Source: Isoetes taiwanensis (taxonomy: Eukaryota; Streptophyta; Lycopodiopsida; Isoetales; Isoetaceae). From it: a DNA stretch of 64,000 bases. Shown piece after piece: positions 45,101-56,126 of this stretch. Both the position numbers and the translations under genes were made by a program. The stretch lies in the NCBI GenBank assembly GCA_021234155.1, contig JAJEKV010000063.1:2016947-2080946 (forward strand). The letters are read 5' to 3'. The notes under the pieces are model-generated. The model saw only the letters and a program-made list of their open reading frames with translations, was not told the origin of the DNA and did no database searches. How positions within the stretch are numbered: position 1 is the stretch's first letter; the number at the start of each line of letters is the position of its first letter.

Positions 45101-45237
45101 TATTCCACACATTGCGAAGAGAATCTTTGAACGAATTTAGAATCTACGTAAGGAAAATGGCCAAGAGCTTTCCAAATTGAAAATGTGCGGTAAATAGGCC
45201 GGATCACATGTATCACTTATGGTTACATACTTATAAC

Positions 45238-45960
45238 TCATATAAGAGGCATAGCATGTACATAGAACTCATATAAGAGGCATAGCATACATGAATGAAG
45301 AAGCTTATTAGCGATCGGGATCATCATGAAAAGGTAGTTGGTGATGCGATTAATCTCATAGGCATGCGCTCTGGAACCCTCAAAGGTGGATAATAACACG
45401 ATAAAACCCTCAGGAAGAGCGATTTGCCCCTCTGCTACTCCTTCCAACCCGGGGATCAAGGGGATACCCCTCACGAGAACATCTATGAAGATCATTATAT
45501 GTCATAGTGCAAGTAATGGAGTCCATATCTTGGGACGAGGAGGCCGAGAGACATAGCAAATGGGGCATATACGCATTGAGTGGAACCCTACTTATATCGA
45601 ACAAAATTATTGACATGCCTTTGTAGCGGCATTATTGGTTATACATCGAGCATAATGTACAAAATACACATGTATATAATATGCATTATATAAGCGTATA
45701 TACATTGAGTATTGAGTTAGGGGGACTCTTCCGAGTCATTGTCACGAGCACCCGGTGATCTTTTCTATCATGTACATTTGATGCTCTCTATTCCATATTA
45801 GATGGATGATAACATCGAAGGGATCGGGATAATAGCGAGGATTGAAGCGGCGGTGGTCATCGATCTTCCATGGGTATTTCTCGCTCGCGACCTTTGCTTG
45901 AAATTTTAAGTGATTCATCTTGCGGTAATGGAATCACGTTCGGGACGAGAATGAGACCAC
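45238..45960 (-). pseudogene. minus-strand coding block, unrecognised protein
   Basis: Upstream part (about 45,935-45,730): YRKMNHLKFQAKVASEKYPW then RRFNPRYYPDPFDVIIHLIW and MYMIEKITG. Downstream part (45,495-45,238): IFIDVLVRGIPLIPGLEGVA then LPEGFIVLLSTFEGSRAHAY and RITNYLFMMIPIA. Both read as globular protein in the same orientation, with an acidic ARDNDSEESP between, but no family is recognised. It ends about 140 bp from array C. Confidence 0.4.
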
Positions 45961-46299
45961 ATGGCTAGGCGGAGGCCAATATTGCTGCACTTTCGGCAAT
46001 TTGATGTATATTTATACCCAGCAAAATTATTGATGGTATATACCCGGAAAATTATTATTGGTATATACATAGAAATTATTGATGGTATATACATACCAAA
46101 ATTATTATCATATACATACTTGTATGGTTTTCGTATGCTTCGTGAGCTACAATATCTTATATTATAATGTTATTGTGTAAGTGTTGGACCCGACCCTAAT
46201 TTGGCGGTTGATTTGATGAAATCAATGGAAGAGATGATGCCACGTAAGATTCTTTAAAATAACATGGTTTTTGCTAGGGTTAGCGAGGCGGCGATTACC

Positions 46300-46530
46300 G
46301 GGGAAGTCAGGCATGCACCTTGATGGGCGTTTGAGGTTTTGATCTTTGCGGACTTCCTTTGATGTTCCCTTTAGTGCGAAAGTAGTCTTGGCGGTAGAGA
46401 TGTGCGAGTTTGAATACATTCCGGTCCATGCCTCACCCTCACGGCTTGGCCATCATATCGAACCGAACTTCGGATGGTTGGTATCGTGGCTACGATATCG
46501 CGGCGGCGGCGGAATTCCGCCTTCAAGGTA
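46300..46530 (+). other. possible exon end with consensus donor TTCAAG|GTAAGT
   Basis: A GC-rich plus-strand stretch ends at about 46,527 in AAG|GTAAGT, a perfect splice donor. The preceding frames (TATCGTGGCTACGATATCGC and GGCGGCGGCGGAATTCCG) give short Ala/Arg-rich peptides. It could be a 5' exon of an unidentified gene or mobile element. Confidence 0.25.
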
Positions 46531-46657
46531 AGTGGATTTTGCCATTTTTTTGCTCTTCTTCTTGCTCTATGCGGTTTGATAGTCGGTTGCTCGGAGGCCA
46601 GTCTCTTGCCGATTTGCTTTCCTAAGGGGCTATGGAGGCGGCGAGAGGCTATGGCAC

Positions 46658-47200
46658 TTGATCCGTTTAGGGAGCGAAAAGGAAGAAATTTGTATAGAAC
46701 TCCGTCTGGAGCATCATCTCCTGAGATCACCATGGGCAAACCCCCGCATCACGGAAACCTCTGTTATCATATCTGCGAGGAAGGAGAGGGCTTACAATAT
46801 TAACATACCACAGTTTGCAATGATTCGAGCAATAATACCACGGTTATCGTGCCACGGTAATATTAACATACCCGGTTATCGTATTAAGAGCTCTTTCAAA
46901 GGCGTACACGAAGGCCGAGGGAAGCCCGTCAAAACACTCAATGGATCGACCTTCTTTAGTTTTGGTATGCCACTTATCGTATCAGCGTCTATGATGTGGC
47001 AAAATAATTCTTCTTTTATTCCCTTGATGTCGTGGAGCAAAAGCGAAGCATACTCTTTGGATGTCTGCGGTCGAGGCGAGAACTTTTTGATTTTGTGTTG
47101 TCGATTCATTCGGCAATATTTCACAAAGCTTGATTTCGAACATGATTTGCCTCTTGCTATGATCTACCCAGATTCAAAGCCTTTGCCCAAGGATGGCTAA
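46658..47200 (+). CDS. 180-codon open frame, doubtful
   Basis: Open on plus from an ATG at 46,658 to a TAA at 47,198-47,200. It contains a direct repeat (AATATTAACATACCACAGTT / AATATTAACATACCCGGTTATCGT). The minus strand of its right half (47,124-46,876) is also open and looks at least as protein-like (EYASLLLHDIKGIKEELFCH, SGIPKLKKVDPLSVLTGFPR). I cannot decide which strand, if either, codes. Confidence 0.25.
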   Translation: MIRLGSEKEEICIELRLEHHLLRSPWANPRITETSVIISARKERAYNINIPQFAMIRAIIPRLSCHGNINIPGYRIKSSFKGVHEGRGKPVKTLNGSTFFSFGMPLIVSASMMWQNNSSFIPLMSWSKSEAYSLDVCGRGENFLILCCRFIRQYFTKLDFEHDLPLAMIYPDSKPLPKDG

Positions 47201-49810
47201 AAATGCGGTTCATAGCTTTGTCGGAGTTGAGTTCTTGAGGAGGATTTTTCGTTGGCGGGTAATTGCTACATGTAATTATTTTTACTATGAATTGTGCTTT
47301 AAAGCTGTAGTTGTTTTGATCTTAGCTAGCTTATAATATAGAGATCCACTCCACGAACATGTGCTTTTAGAGCTGGGTCTCTATCTACGTCGACTTATAG
47401 TTAGATATTGCCCTTAGAATTGAGTGCGATTGAAATAGGACATGGCGAGTTAGTTTGCGGATCATTATGTGTTTTCATTACGTCTAAAAGCGAGAATATA
47501 AAGATTTTGTCTTTAAGCTTTTAGGAATTCGGCTTGTGTCCAACGACCATGTACAAATGCACAAAAGGGATCGCCATTTCGTCAATTCTCTATTCCAAAT
47601 TGTTTTAAGCTTGGTGGGACAAAACTTGGTTAGAAACATTTGCATTGGTTGCTATTTTGATTGAATTTCTTTGGTATATGATTGTGAATTTTGCGGAGTC
47701 TTCAAGCGGCCATATGTTGACCTTCCATCGAGAATGTGCATGGCGTGAGACATGTTTTGTGATGAATACCATCACATCAAGCTAAAGATATGAGGTTATG
47801 TCTCGGCGTCCTCCGGAGATATATCGAAAATGTTTATTGTAATTCAACAAAGAATCTGTTGTTTTCAACAAAGGATATGTTTATTTGCTTTGGATTTGAT
47901 AGGGATTGAAATGTTTTTTTTGCTGCTAGAATAGTTGGGGCAGACATAGTCTTATTTCTTGCATGGTAGTCGAGGAGACCCAAGGTGTACAAGAATAAAA
48001 TCCTATTTGACTACATGTGTGCTACACGCAAAAGACCATTTCGTCCATGTCAAGAATCATATGAGGGATGCCTTTCGGTGATATTCAAGCAGGTAAGATA
48101 GCATGCAAAGTTTGAGATGATGCACGTAGACTAAATGTTCATTTTCTAACATTAAAGCACATCAGGCTTTGTCAGCATTTTAACATATTTAGCTTCATCG
48201 GATAAGGAGTTTCGGCCACACTTACAAATATTTACCTTCTACAATAGCAACATGACACAAATGTTTAGATGTCCCTAGTACATGTCAAATTCTGCAATGG
48301 ATTGCCCAATGTGACAGGGCATGTATAAAGAAACATAATACAAAGATTTACATTAACCCAAATGTGCCTTGCAGTGTCAATTTGTTGTATCATGTATAAA
48401 GATGCGCTATATTTGTCTAGATCCTTAAGCAGATTAGGTCTTTCTAAAGAACCTGTAAGCATATATCAGCATTGCCCTGTGCCAGAAGTGTAATTTATAT
48501 TTTTTCAAATAATCCTCTTATGGAGTATGCTGATCTATAAGAAAGACTCTAAGTTCATGTAACAAAGCTAGCATGACATGGAATATTGTGCAAAGACAAT
48601 GTCAAATGTAATTAAAATGTAATTACTGCATATATAAAATATACAGTAGTTGTTTCAAAAAATCATCTTTGCATATACAATAGTCATTTCAAAGAACTTG
48701 ATAAACCCAATAAACAAAGCTCAAAGGGCCCATCGGCTATAAAAAAAAATATGCAAACAGATAATTAATTAAGCTAGGCAAAAAAATGGCCGTTGAAATA
48801 GCTCAAAAAAGAAGTTGGGATACAAATTAAAGACAACATAAAATACGCTCCCACAAATAATTATATGGCCAACAAGTTTCCAACATTTATGGTTACCAAA
48901 TTACAATTATATGGCAGGCTTTGGGTAAATTTGTAAAATGCTCCAGTGATGTTTGGAGACAAAGGCTGTCATAGATTAATGGGATGCCCGGACTTTGTTT
49001 ACTTTGTGCACTTTTTGAGGAATGATTTTATATTTTGAAAAGACTTTGGTGTTTGTTCCTTTATATACTTACATAACTCTAATGCCATGTTCGTTTCCAA
49101 CAACTACAACTTTATACTTTAATAACTGTATTGCCATGTCCTTTTCTACAACTATGCGCCATGTCATTTTTCAACAACTACAATTTTATACTTAAATGAT
49201 TGTATTGTCATGTCCTTTTTTAACAACAACTACAAGGGTTATACGAAACGAAAGGGGTATGGTAAAATGGCGTGTGACGTGGATAAAAGGCCCTTTTTAA
49301 AGAACTTTCTCTTAAAATTCTCCCCTACAACGAAGATGGAAGACAATAAGGAACACACAACTTAGGTATCGAAAGATCTTGGCATTGTTATCAACCCTAG
49401 GATAAGACATAATATATCAATTAACGTCATGCTTTTTTGTTTCTGAGGGCATCGAGGAAAAATGTATCAATTAGCATCATGCTTTTGCTTCTGAGGCACC
49501 TACAAAAATGATCGCGGGGCGATGTGCTTTCGAACACATTGCTCATTTGGAGCAATCAACCAGATGATTTATATGGTTCAATGACGTTATTCGATGTGAA
49601 CTTGAATGAATGAGACATCACCCTCCTACAATTGAAGGTATTTCAAGCTATACTTTGCCAACATTTTAATGAACGAATCCAACAACATATTCTTGGCACC
49701 CGTTCATTTTTTATCCTTTGTACAGAAATTACGAGAAAAGAGTACAAATATTAAATTGATACTGTGTAATTTTCTCATTGCAGCTAGAACTTTCATAGGC
49801 TTCCAAATTA
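47201..49810. other. AT-rich region without recognisable genes
   Basis: Only short frames. Weak direct repetition at 49,090-49,230 (GCCATGTCCTTTT.CAACAACTACAA, three copies about 60 bp apart). The stretch leads up to the Helitron 3' end at 49,839, so part of it may be Helitron interior. Confidence 0.4.
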
Positions 49811-49839
49811 TGCCCAGCAACGCTGGGCACCATTACTAG
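49811..49839 (+). mobile_element. Helitron 3' end
   Basis: Hairpin TGCCCAGC-AAC-GCTGGGCA (49,811-49,829), then CCATTA, CTAG (49,836-49,839) and T. The same hairpin family ends the Helitron at 18,360 (GCCCAGC-ATC-GCTGGGC). No 5' end of this element could be assigned upstream. Confidence 0.75.
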
Positions 49840-49904
49840 TGTAAATATAATGTACGTATATAGCATATATACCTGATTTCTCTTTAAATAGGCATCTATG
49901 CCTT

Positions 49905-50540
49905 GTCTTTGTCTGCTTCTTGTTTGCATGCTCCTTGCCTCCCTGTCCGCTTCTTGTTGCTCTTTGCCTGCCTGTCTGCTCCACTAGTTTCTTGCAAATG
50001 GTAACTTTACAAGAACATCCTCGCTGGGCTGATCCGGAATACCTGCAAGCGTGCGGTAGAGTTAATACATGCACTTTTGATGATTTTTAACAACTTTTTG
50101 GGAGCATCGATGGCGTCGCGGTCCAACCACGAGCTTGCAAGGCCCCTGATCAACCGTTATCGTCGCTATACTCGTCATCTCCCTCCCTTTGGAGGAGATC
50201 AATTCGAGTCAAGCAAGGTTCCTCTAAGTGCTTTGGGACTTCTTGAACCCCCTCGGATTTAGAAGATAGGCTAGAGCGGTTGAAGGACATGCTTTTCCAT
50301 GGTTTCATGGCCTACTCTACGGATCGATTATGTGCCTCGGTCATTCCTACTAATGAGAAGAATAGGATTTATATCCTCATTGAACTTTCGACTTCCATTA
50401 CAAATCTTTTGTGGATATTGGTAAGCTCTATTAGTTCCCTTGACTTCAACATCCTGTGGTTCTTGTCTAGATTCCCCACACGGGATACAATTCCTTGGGA
50501 TACCGTGACCTATGGCTACATAGCACCTGACACATAATAC
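49905..50540 (+). pseudogene. unrecognised gene unit, copy 1, behind a CT-rich tract
   Basis: A pyrimidine-rich tract (GTCTGCTTCTTG, CTCCTTGCCTCC, 49,905-49,985) leads into TTGCAAATGGTAACTTTACA with a reading VTLQEHPRWADPEYLQACG. Frames at 50,077-50,262 (NHELARPLINRYRRYTRHLP) and 50,280-50,537 (DMLFHGFMAYSTDRLCASVI, LSTSITNLLWILVSSISSLD) follow with slips. The same opening motif recurs at 51,361 (NPPWATPEGLQAC), so this is one of two diverged copies. No domain is recognised. Palindrome array D follows 220 bp after the last stop. Confidence 0.4.
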
Positions 50541-50757
50541 ATTACATATCACGGTGAAGATACTCCAACTGGATTTGGTATAAAGATTTTCATAGAAATT
50601 AAGTATATAAGCAAGTGATTTCCGTGTAATTAAATGCTTGACCTCATATTATCATGTATTATGTTGGCAATCTTACACTTTTAGTGTAATTGAATGGTTT
50701 CTTCTACCATTTTCCTTGTATTTTCTCATGTGAATGTTTTATTTGTGGTCATATTAG

Positions 50758-50850
50758 GGACCGTGGCCCGCGATCTTGAAATCGCCTCACTTAAAAAATT
50801 ATTGAAGGGCCTATTTCGCTTGCAGTAGCTCACGATATTAGTACTTCAGC
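50758..50850. repeat. palindrome array D
   Basis: GGACCGTGGCCCGCGATCTTG and, after a linker AAAATTATTGAAGGGCCTAT, TTCGCTTGCAGTAGCTCACGAT. The linker TTATTGAAGGGCCTATTT is the one used in array E, 1.3 kb away. Confidence 0.6.
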
Positions 50851-51039
50851 GGTATTCACAGCTCTTTGTGGTATTATACTTCAACGATATTAGTATTATA
50901 CTTCAACATTATTGGGTCGTAGCTATAAATTCTTTCACCTTGCTTTCACTTCCCACCTTTGTTCCATGTTTTCACATTGCTTTCACTTCTCGTGTTCTCA
51001 CCTTGCTTTCGCCGCACCTTGTGTTAAAGGTGTTCTTTG

Positions 51040-51360
51040 CTAATTGATCTTGATCCTTGCTTCTTGCTCCTTCATCTTCGTGCTACTTCATGCTACTTGG
51101 TCTTGTTCCTTGCTCTTGATCTTGCTACTTGATCTTGTTCCTTGCTTCCTTGTTCCATGATCTTCCTTGTTCCTTGCTACTTCATCTACCTGGTTCTTGC
51201 TATTTGGTCTTCCTTAATCCTTGATCTTCTTGCTCCTTGATCTTCCTTGTTCCTTGCTTCTTCCTACTTGATCTTGATCCTTGTTCCTTGCTACTTGGTC
51301 CTCTTCCTTGCTTCTTGCTCCTTGTTCCTTGCTCTGCTCCTTGTTCCTTGCTTGCTTGTG
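51040..51360 (+). repeat. CT-rich low-complexity tract (TTGCTCCTTGTTCCTTGCTTC)
   Basis: About 320 bp of interspersed CCTTG, CTTGCT and TTGATCTTG words. The minus strand gives a Lys/Glu/Gln-rich translation (ARNKEQSKEQGARSKEED), which is repeat-derived. It directly precedes the second copy of the gene unit, just as a shorter tract precedes the first. Confidence 0.8.
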
Positions 51361-52045
51361 CAAATGATTGGACCCAATCCTCCCTGGGCTACTCCAGAAG
51401 GACTGCAAGCATGCCCCATGCATTCTGTGCGGCCTGGAATGGATGAGCTATGGGACCATTTCTTAGAGTGGAGGTTGCGCCACAGTCCCACCAAGGAGCT
51501 TACAATGGAGTTGATCAACTTCATTACAGGCGATTTGATTGTGGTCATGAGCCTTGAGGGAAATTAATCCATCGAGATGTTATAGGAGACTTGGAATGGG
51601 GAATGCTTGAACCCCCTCCTTATCTGGCCGAGATGCTCACGACAATTGAGGCCTCTTCTTCGTCTTTGGATATTTAGCACACTCACGGATGCATACATAT
51701 CGAGTTCATTCATGAAATTTGTAAAGGGACACATGTATGGCCTTATTAGGGTGTACTACAAGCGTGTACAGCGGTTTTGTGGAGTTGGGTCCGCTCTTCT
51801 TCCGTGAGTATCATCATCACGGAATTACTTTTTCTAATGACTAGGTACCCCATATGGTGGGAAGAATCGAAATTTTGGGATGGCGTGAGCTCTTGATTCC
51901 TAACCGGATGCATGGGTTACACCTCATGGGAAGGGGAAGGGAAGGGGAAGGGGAAGGGGTTAGGAACCTAGGGGAGGCGTTACTAGGGACATCTTTGCCG
52001 TGGTCTCTAGTAACCTTTGCTATCTATCATAAATATTTCATATGA
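51361..52045 (+). pseudogene. unrecognised gene unit, copy 2
   Basis: Starts GTGCAAATGATTGGACCCAA. The reading MIGPNPPWATPEGLQACPMH continues to MDELWDHFLEWRLRHSPTKE and TMELINFITGDLIVVMSLEG. Later pieces are LIRVYYKRVQRFCGVGS and RIEILGWRELLIPNRMHGLH. The P-x-WA-x-PE-x-LQAC opening matches copy 1 at about 50,008. A GGGAAGGGGAAGGGGAAGGGG microsatellite lies at 51,929-51,959. It is enclosed between palindrome arrays D and E, which share a linker. No family is recognised. Confidence 0.4.
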
Positions 52046-52132
52046 TACTGGTGATAATATGTTCTATAAATATTCTCTAATATGTTAATATGTTCTCTAA
52101 TATGTTAATATTCTCTAATTCTTGGCCCATAT

Positions 52133-52440
52133 TTACCCGTAGCCCGCGATTAAATTATTTCAGTACAAATTATTGAAGGGCCTATTTGCACCGTATGCGC
52201 CCGCGAAAATCGGCAGTTACAAATTATTGAAGGGCCTATTTGCATGCGGTAGCCCGCGGTGCGAAATCACATTCGATTACAAAATTATTCAGGGCCTATT
52301 GGCCGTAGCCGCGGTGCGAAAATCACTCGATTACAAATTATTGAAGGGCCTATTTCTTGGTGGCTGCGGTTAAATCGATGGATCGGTTTGAATTCGGGCC
52401 CATATTTTCGCACCGTGGCCCACGATGCCAATACATCATC
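52133..52440. repeat. palindrome array E, period about 57 bp
   Basis: Five units with linker TCRCTCGATTACAAATTATT then GAAGGGCCTATTT and cores such as CGGTAGCCCGCGGTGCGAAAT (about 52,250) and TTTTCGCACCGTGGCCCACG (about 52,408). Most cores are damaged at CCG/CGG sites. It lies about 90 bp from both the plus-strand block ending near 52,045 and the minus-strand block ending near 52,532. Confidence 0.8.
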
Positions 52441-52531
52441 AATTTACTTACAACCACGACATTTGCTGCGCGAGCACTATCGGTGATAAATAAACCAACT
52501 CTTTACACGGTAGAGGCGTTATCGGGAGCTC

Positions 52532-54760
52532 TCAATCTGGACATAACCTTTGCCTTGCCACCATCTCATTGATCTCCACTCCCTTGATGCGGCTCAGCAT
52601 TTGCGGACTTATACCAAGCTGCCCTCTTTTTTCATTTGGGTTTTGTCTAAACAACTTAGCAAGTGTTGATTCACTCACGGTTCGTGATTTCTTCACCCAC
52701 TTGCACCACGATCCTACGTAAAACCATTGACACATCTGCTGCAAGGAATTCCCCAACTGAACCTCGTGTTGAGTGAAGCGGAAGAATGCATTCTTTGCTT
52801 GCTTATGGGACTTCTCCATTCCTGTGTATTCCAAATTCCGGGCTTCCATACTCACGACAAACCACCGCCATGTGCGAGCAGAATATGGATATAGTGAGTC
52901 AAATTGGCCTCACCCCCCATGCCGTCGGGGAAAGACTTAGTGAAGTTTGTATTTGCCTCACGGAATTTGGCAACATCATTTTCTGCACTACCTTTTTTGC
53001 ATTTCCTTTACCGGTCTGGAGAAATCACCGCCATGCCTTGATTTTCTTGGTGATCGCCACGATCATTTCGATCATCCTCGGCTGCAATAAGATCCTTGTA
53101 AGCTTCCCAAACACCGGATAAGTTCTCTTTCGCGGGAGGCAAAACCTCTTAGCCTTTGGACCACCCATCTTGGGTTTTGGGGAACCTTGCGGATACCTTT
53201 GGATCTTGAAGTATTTTGTAGTGCCCACCATGAAGTCCCACATTAGATAGCACCTTTTCAACTTCATGCATGGCAGCTTCCCTAGAGCTTTGGGGTGATT
53301 TATTCCAAGCAAGCGGGATACTCATGTAAACCATCTTGTCTATGATTCTCAAGAAAGCATGAAGGGTGCATATGTGTACTCTTCTTAGCGAATTGGAGAA
53401 TTGGCATCAAGGTTGTGTCCTTCTCCTCTCTATTTGGTGGCTCATCACGGACCGCGGTCTAATGTACTCTTGTCCAATCGGTGAATCTCTTCTTGCATAG
53501 AGGCGGTAGGGACAAGCATGAGTAGTCTTACCCGGCACCATGCTTCATTACGTACATGCATTTTATTGTCTTCAAATCTGCGACAAGATGCCATTCAACC
53601 TCGTACTCACCATATCCGGGAGGCGCAAGTTTTTCTCCGATTAGTGAGAGGCAATCATTGTGGGAATGGGTGTTTGATCAAAAACCCATTTTCAGATTAT
53701 CTTTGTGATTTTCCTCACGGTACTGAAATAAACCAACCCACCAAATGTGATCTTGATTTGGGCCGGAAAACTTATCATCTAGATTTGACTCTTCATTCCA
53801 CTGTATTCAAAGCTACGTTCATTAGACTCGAAACCCTCTCGTTACTTCTAGCCTTTCACCAATTCCATTTCATCCGGCTTCAAAACAATTCTTAGTTTGC
53901 GGTAGCACTCTTCTACCTTCATATCATAAAAAATCGAACCAAAAATTTTGAAGCATTCTAGTTAAGTCTATCCAGCAATTGTTATTTTCATTAAAAGGCG
54001 AAAGTATCACCAAACCGACTTCTTCTTACCTTTGGTATAGGATGCCAATGTATCAAGTTGATTGCTATTCGGTCGGTGATACATATCACCAAGCTCTTGC
54101 ACTTATGCGTTTCTCGATGACCTACAAGTCATCCGCTAGTCATCCTTGGTAGTAGAATAGTTTTGGTAATGCCTTGTTGTTTAAAGCCATCCTCAAACAT
54201 CACGAACAAAGCAATATAAGCTTGCCTACTTATTCGGACATTGTCACGGTTCTTTGCGATTAGAGGTTTATTTGTTTCCCCAACTCACACAGCTTGAGGT
54301 TGATGTACTACTGACTTTCCTAAGTTGAATGCTACGGGAAGCTTTAACATTCTCAATACATCATCTTTAGTAACTAATTTCTTTAATAAACCGGCAATAT
54401 TAGCGGGTTTTCTCTTATTACCTATTACGCAAGATTTGGATCAACAAGATTTTTAATAGCCATGACCCTTTTTTTGAGCCTCCACCCCGAGGGGGCTAAT
54501 ATATTTATGGGCTTCAGGTTTTGCCCTCTCCACGATCCCGGTGGAGTTCTTTTTAAGCGTTTGACCAGCTTGTGAAGGAATCATTTTCTTGCGCAACCCT
54601 CTTCATTCCTTGCTGCGGTGCATTCATCTCGATCACTAATTTCTGATTTTCTACCTCAATTCATTGAGCTTGCGGCATTGTTGAGGCAAAGTAGTTACTT
54701 TGTTGGGACTGATTAACATCGATAAAACTTTGCAATTGAATCCATACAAGTGGTTATACA
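52532..54760 (-). pseudogene. large degenerate minus-strand gene, unrecognised, next to array E
   Basis: Minus-strand protein-like segments in a consistent order but changing frame. A coiled, Gln-rich start (about 54,660-54,590: VENQKLVIEMNAPQQGMKRV). Then about 54,410-54,170: LLKKLVTKDDVLRMLKLPVA, KNRDNVRISRQAYIALFVMF, FKQQGITKTILLPRM. Then about 54,080-54,020, INLIHWHPIPK, and 53,352-53,149, MVYMSIPLAWNKSPQSSREA with EVEKVLSNVGLHGGHYKILQ. Then about 53,140-52,870: WEAYKDLIAAEDDRNDRGDH, TNFTKSFPDGMGGEANLTHY, YIHILLAHGGG. Finally 52,855-52,532: KSHKQAKNAFFRFTQHEVQL. The total would be over 600 residues. I do not recognise the family. Conserved-looking Trp, Asp and His are present, but no DDE, RT or helicase signature. 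It ends about 90 bp before array E, suggesting that gene and array belong to one mobile element. Confidence 0.5.
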
Positions 54761-56090
54761 TGCGCATAAATGTGGATCGGTATTACCATTAACCAAATTA
54801 TTACGGTAACCTAGTAACCCTTGCTGTCCCTTACAAAAGCAAATTCAATAAGACCCGGATCGCAGTGGAAGTTTGGATGGGCTCAGTGAAAGGATCACAT
54901 GGATCTGATTGGCCTTTAGCGAGGTCTATATTCATGGCTCAAGCTTCGCGATGCATCTTCATCTATTGGTTGCTTCAAGTGAACTTATTCTGTAAGGCAG
55001 GCATTCTTTTGGCACTTGCACTCTAAATTGACCCTCGGAATTAGTTTGATCACGAAAGCAGTATTAGAAGGAAGAACACTCAAAGGAATGCAATGGCGAC
55101 TTCGGAAACCAAATACCTTTGCCATTGGCGTTGCAAAGACCGAGAAACCCGGGCGGAGATTAAATTAGGAAGATTCTTGCCAACAAAGCGGAGGCGAAAT
55201 TGAAAAATTTGCTCTATTCTGGCAAAAGAATCACCTCTGTCAAAATTCAAAAGCGCACAGGTGCGATGGCAAGATCGTTATTTCGATGAAGCGATGGCAA
55301 AAGGTCGATGGGCGAGGGCAAGCTCGATCGATGGTCTTTGGCTTCGATGGCATAAGCTCGAAGGTGGGAAAAGCGAAAATCCTAGATATAATCATCAAAT
55401 ATTCAGTCGTTAGGAAATAATGATTGTGGGGTTAGGTTCGGGGGTTAGGTTTGGAGGTTAGGTAGTTAGGTTAGGGGAGAGTGAAATTTAGGTATGGAGG
55501 GGGGAAGCTAGGTTCGGCATCCTACGTGGCGGCCCCCCTAATATATTCTTAGGAGGCCCTTATTTGACCTCAAAAAAACTCTAATGTGGTAGAGCTACAC
55601 GTGTTCGTGCTATTGGGTAGTGAATTCCAATGCCACAGACCTTAATACATGTCCAACAACTTAAAATTGCGGGGGACAAAACGGTTGGAATAACAAAAAA
55701 GTTCGGCCACGTCTATGCCGTGAACTTTGGTATTTATGAGAAGATGGTCTATCAAATCAGTAAGAGAACTATCCCCACCACTACACATATTGCATTAAAT
55801 TTGACCTATCTAATATTCAACAACAAACATGCGTATTCTCCAAACAACCTATAGTAACATGTTTATCAACGTATGAATAGTTATATACACTCCATATCCA
55901 AGCTGATAGGCTCAATAGGCTCAATATTGCATATCTGACCTAGGGAATTGACCAAATAATTGACCACTGATTTGACTAGGCTTCATAAGAGATATCACAT
56001 GCGAGCAGAATTTGGCAATGAAAAAACCAAGCAAGATATATGAAATCAACGTTTTCATTCCATATATATCTTCATAGATGCGATGCACAA
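54761..56090. other. unassigned region
   Basis: A GATGGCAAGATCG / CGATGGCAAAAGCTCGA-type repetition at 55,265-55,370 and a GGTTAGGTT-rich stretch at 55,430-55,480. A plus-strand frame at 55,630-55,854 (HVQQLKIAGDKTVGITKKFG) is weakly protein-like. No gene is called. Confidence 0.3.
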
Positions 56091-56126
56091 GGCGCCGGCT
56101 CCGCCGGCGCCAAATTCTTGTATAGA
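56091..56126 (-). mobile_element. possible Helitron 5' end with 9-bp-stem hairpin GGCGCCGGC-TCC-GCCGGCGCC
   Basis: The minus strand starts A|TCTATACAAGAATTTGGCGC and enters a perfect hairpin at 56,111-56,091. The TCTATAC start and the preceding A fit a Helitron 5' end. The matching 3' end was not found. Confidence 0.4.

Noticed and set aside
46658-47200. 180-codon plus-strand gene
   Set aside because: The opposite strand is similarly open, an internal repeat is present, and no domain is seen. Kept only as a doubtful entry.
18404-49839. A single giant Helitron from the 5'-like end at 18,404 to the 3' end at 49,839
   Set aside because: It would span 31 kb including the tandem duplication and many other elements. 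Nothing but the two end motifs supports it.
51214-51567. Lys/Glu/Gln-rich minus frame and Leu/Cys-rich plus frames
   Set aside because: Products of the CT-rich low-complexity tract, not evidence of coding.
55430-55490. GGTTAGG-rich stretch as interstitial telomere repeat
   Set aside because: The units are irregular (GGTTAGGTT, GGGGGTTAGG, GGTAGTTAGG) and do not form a tandem of the plant TTTAGGG unit.
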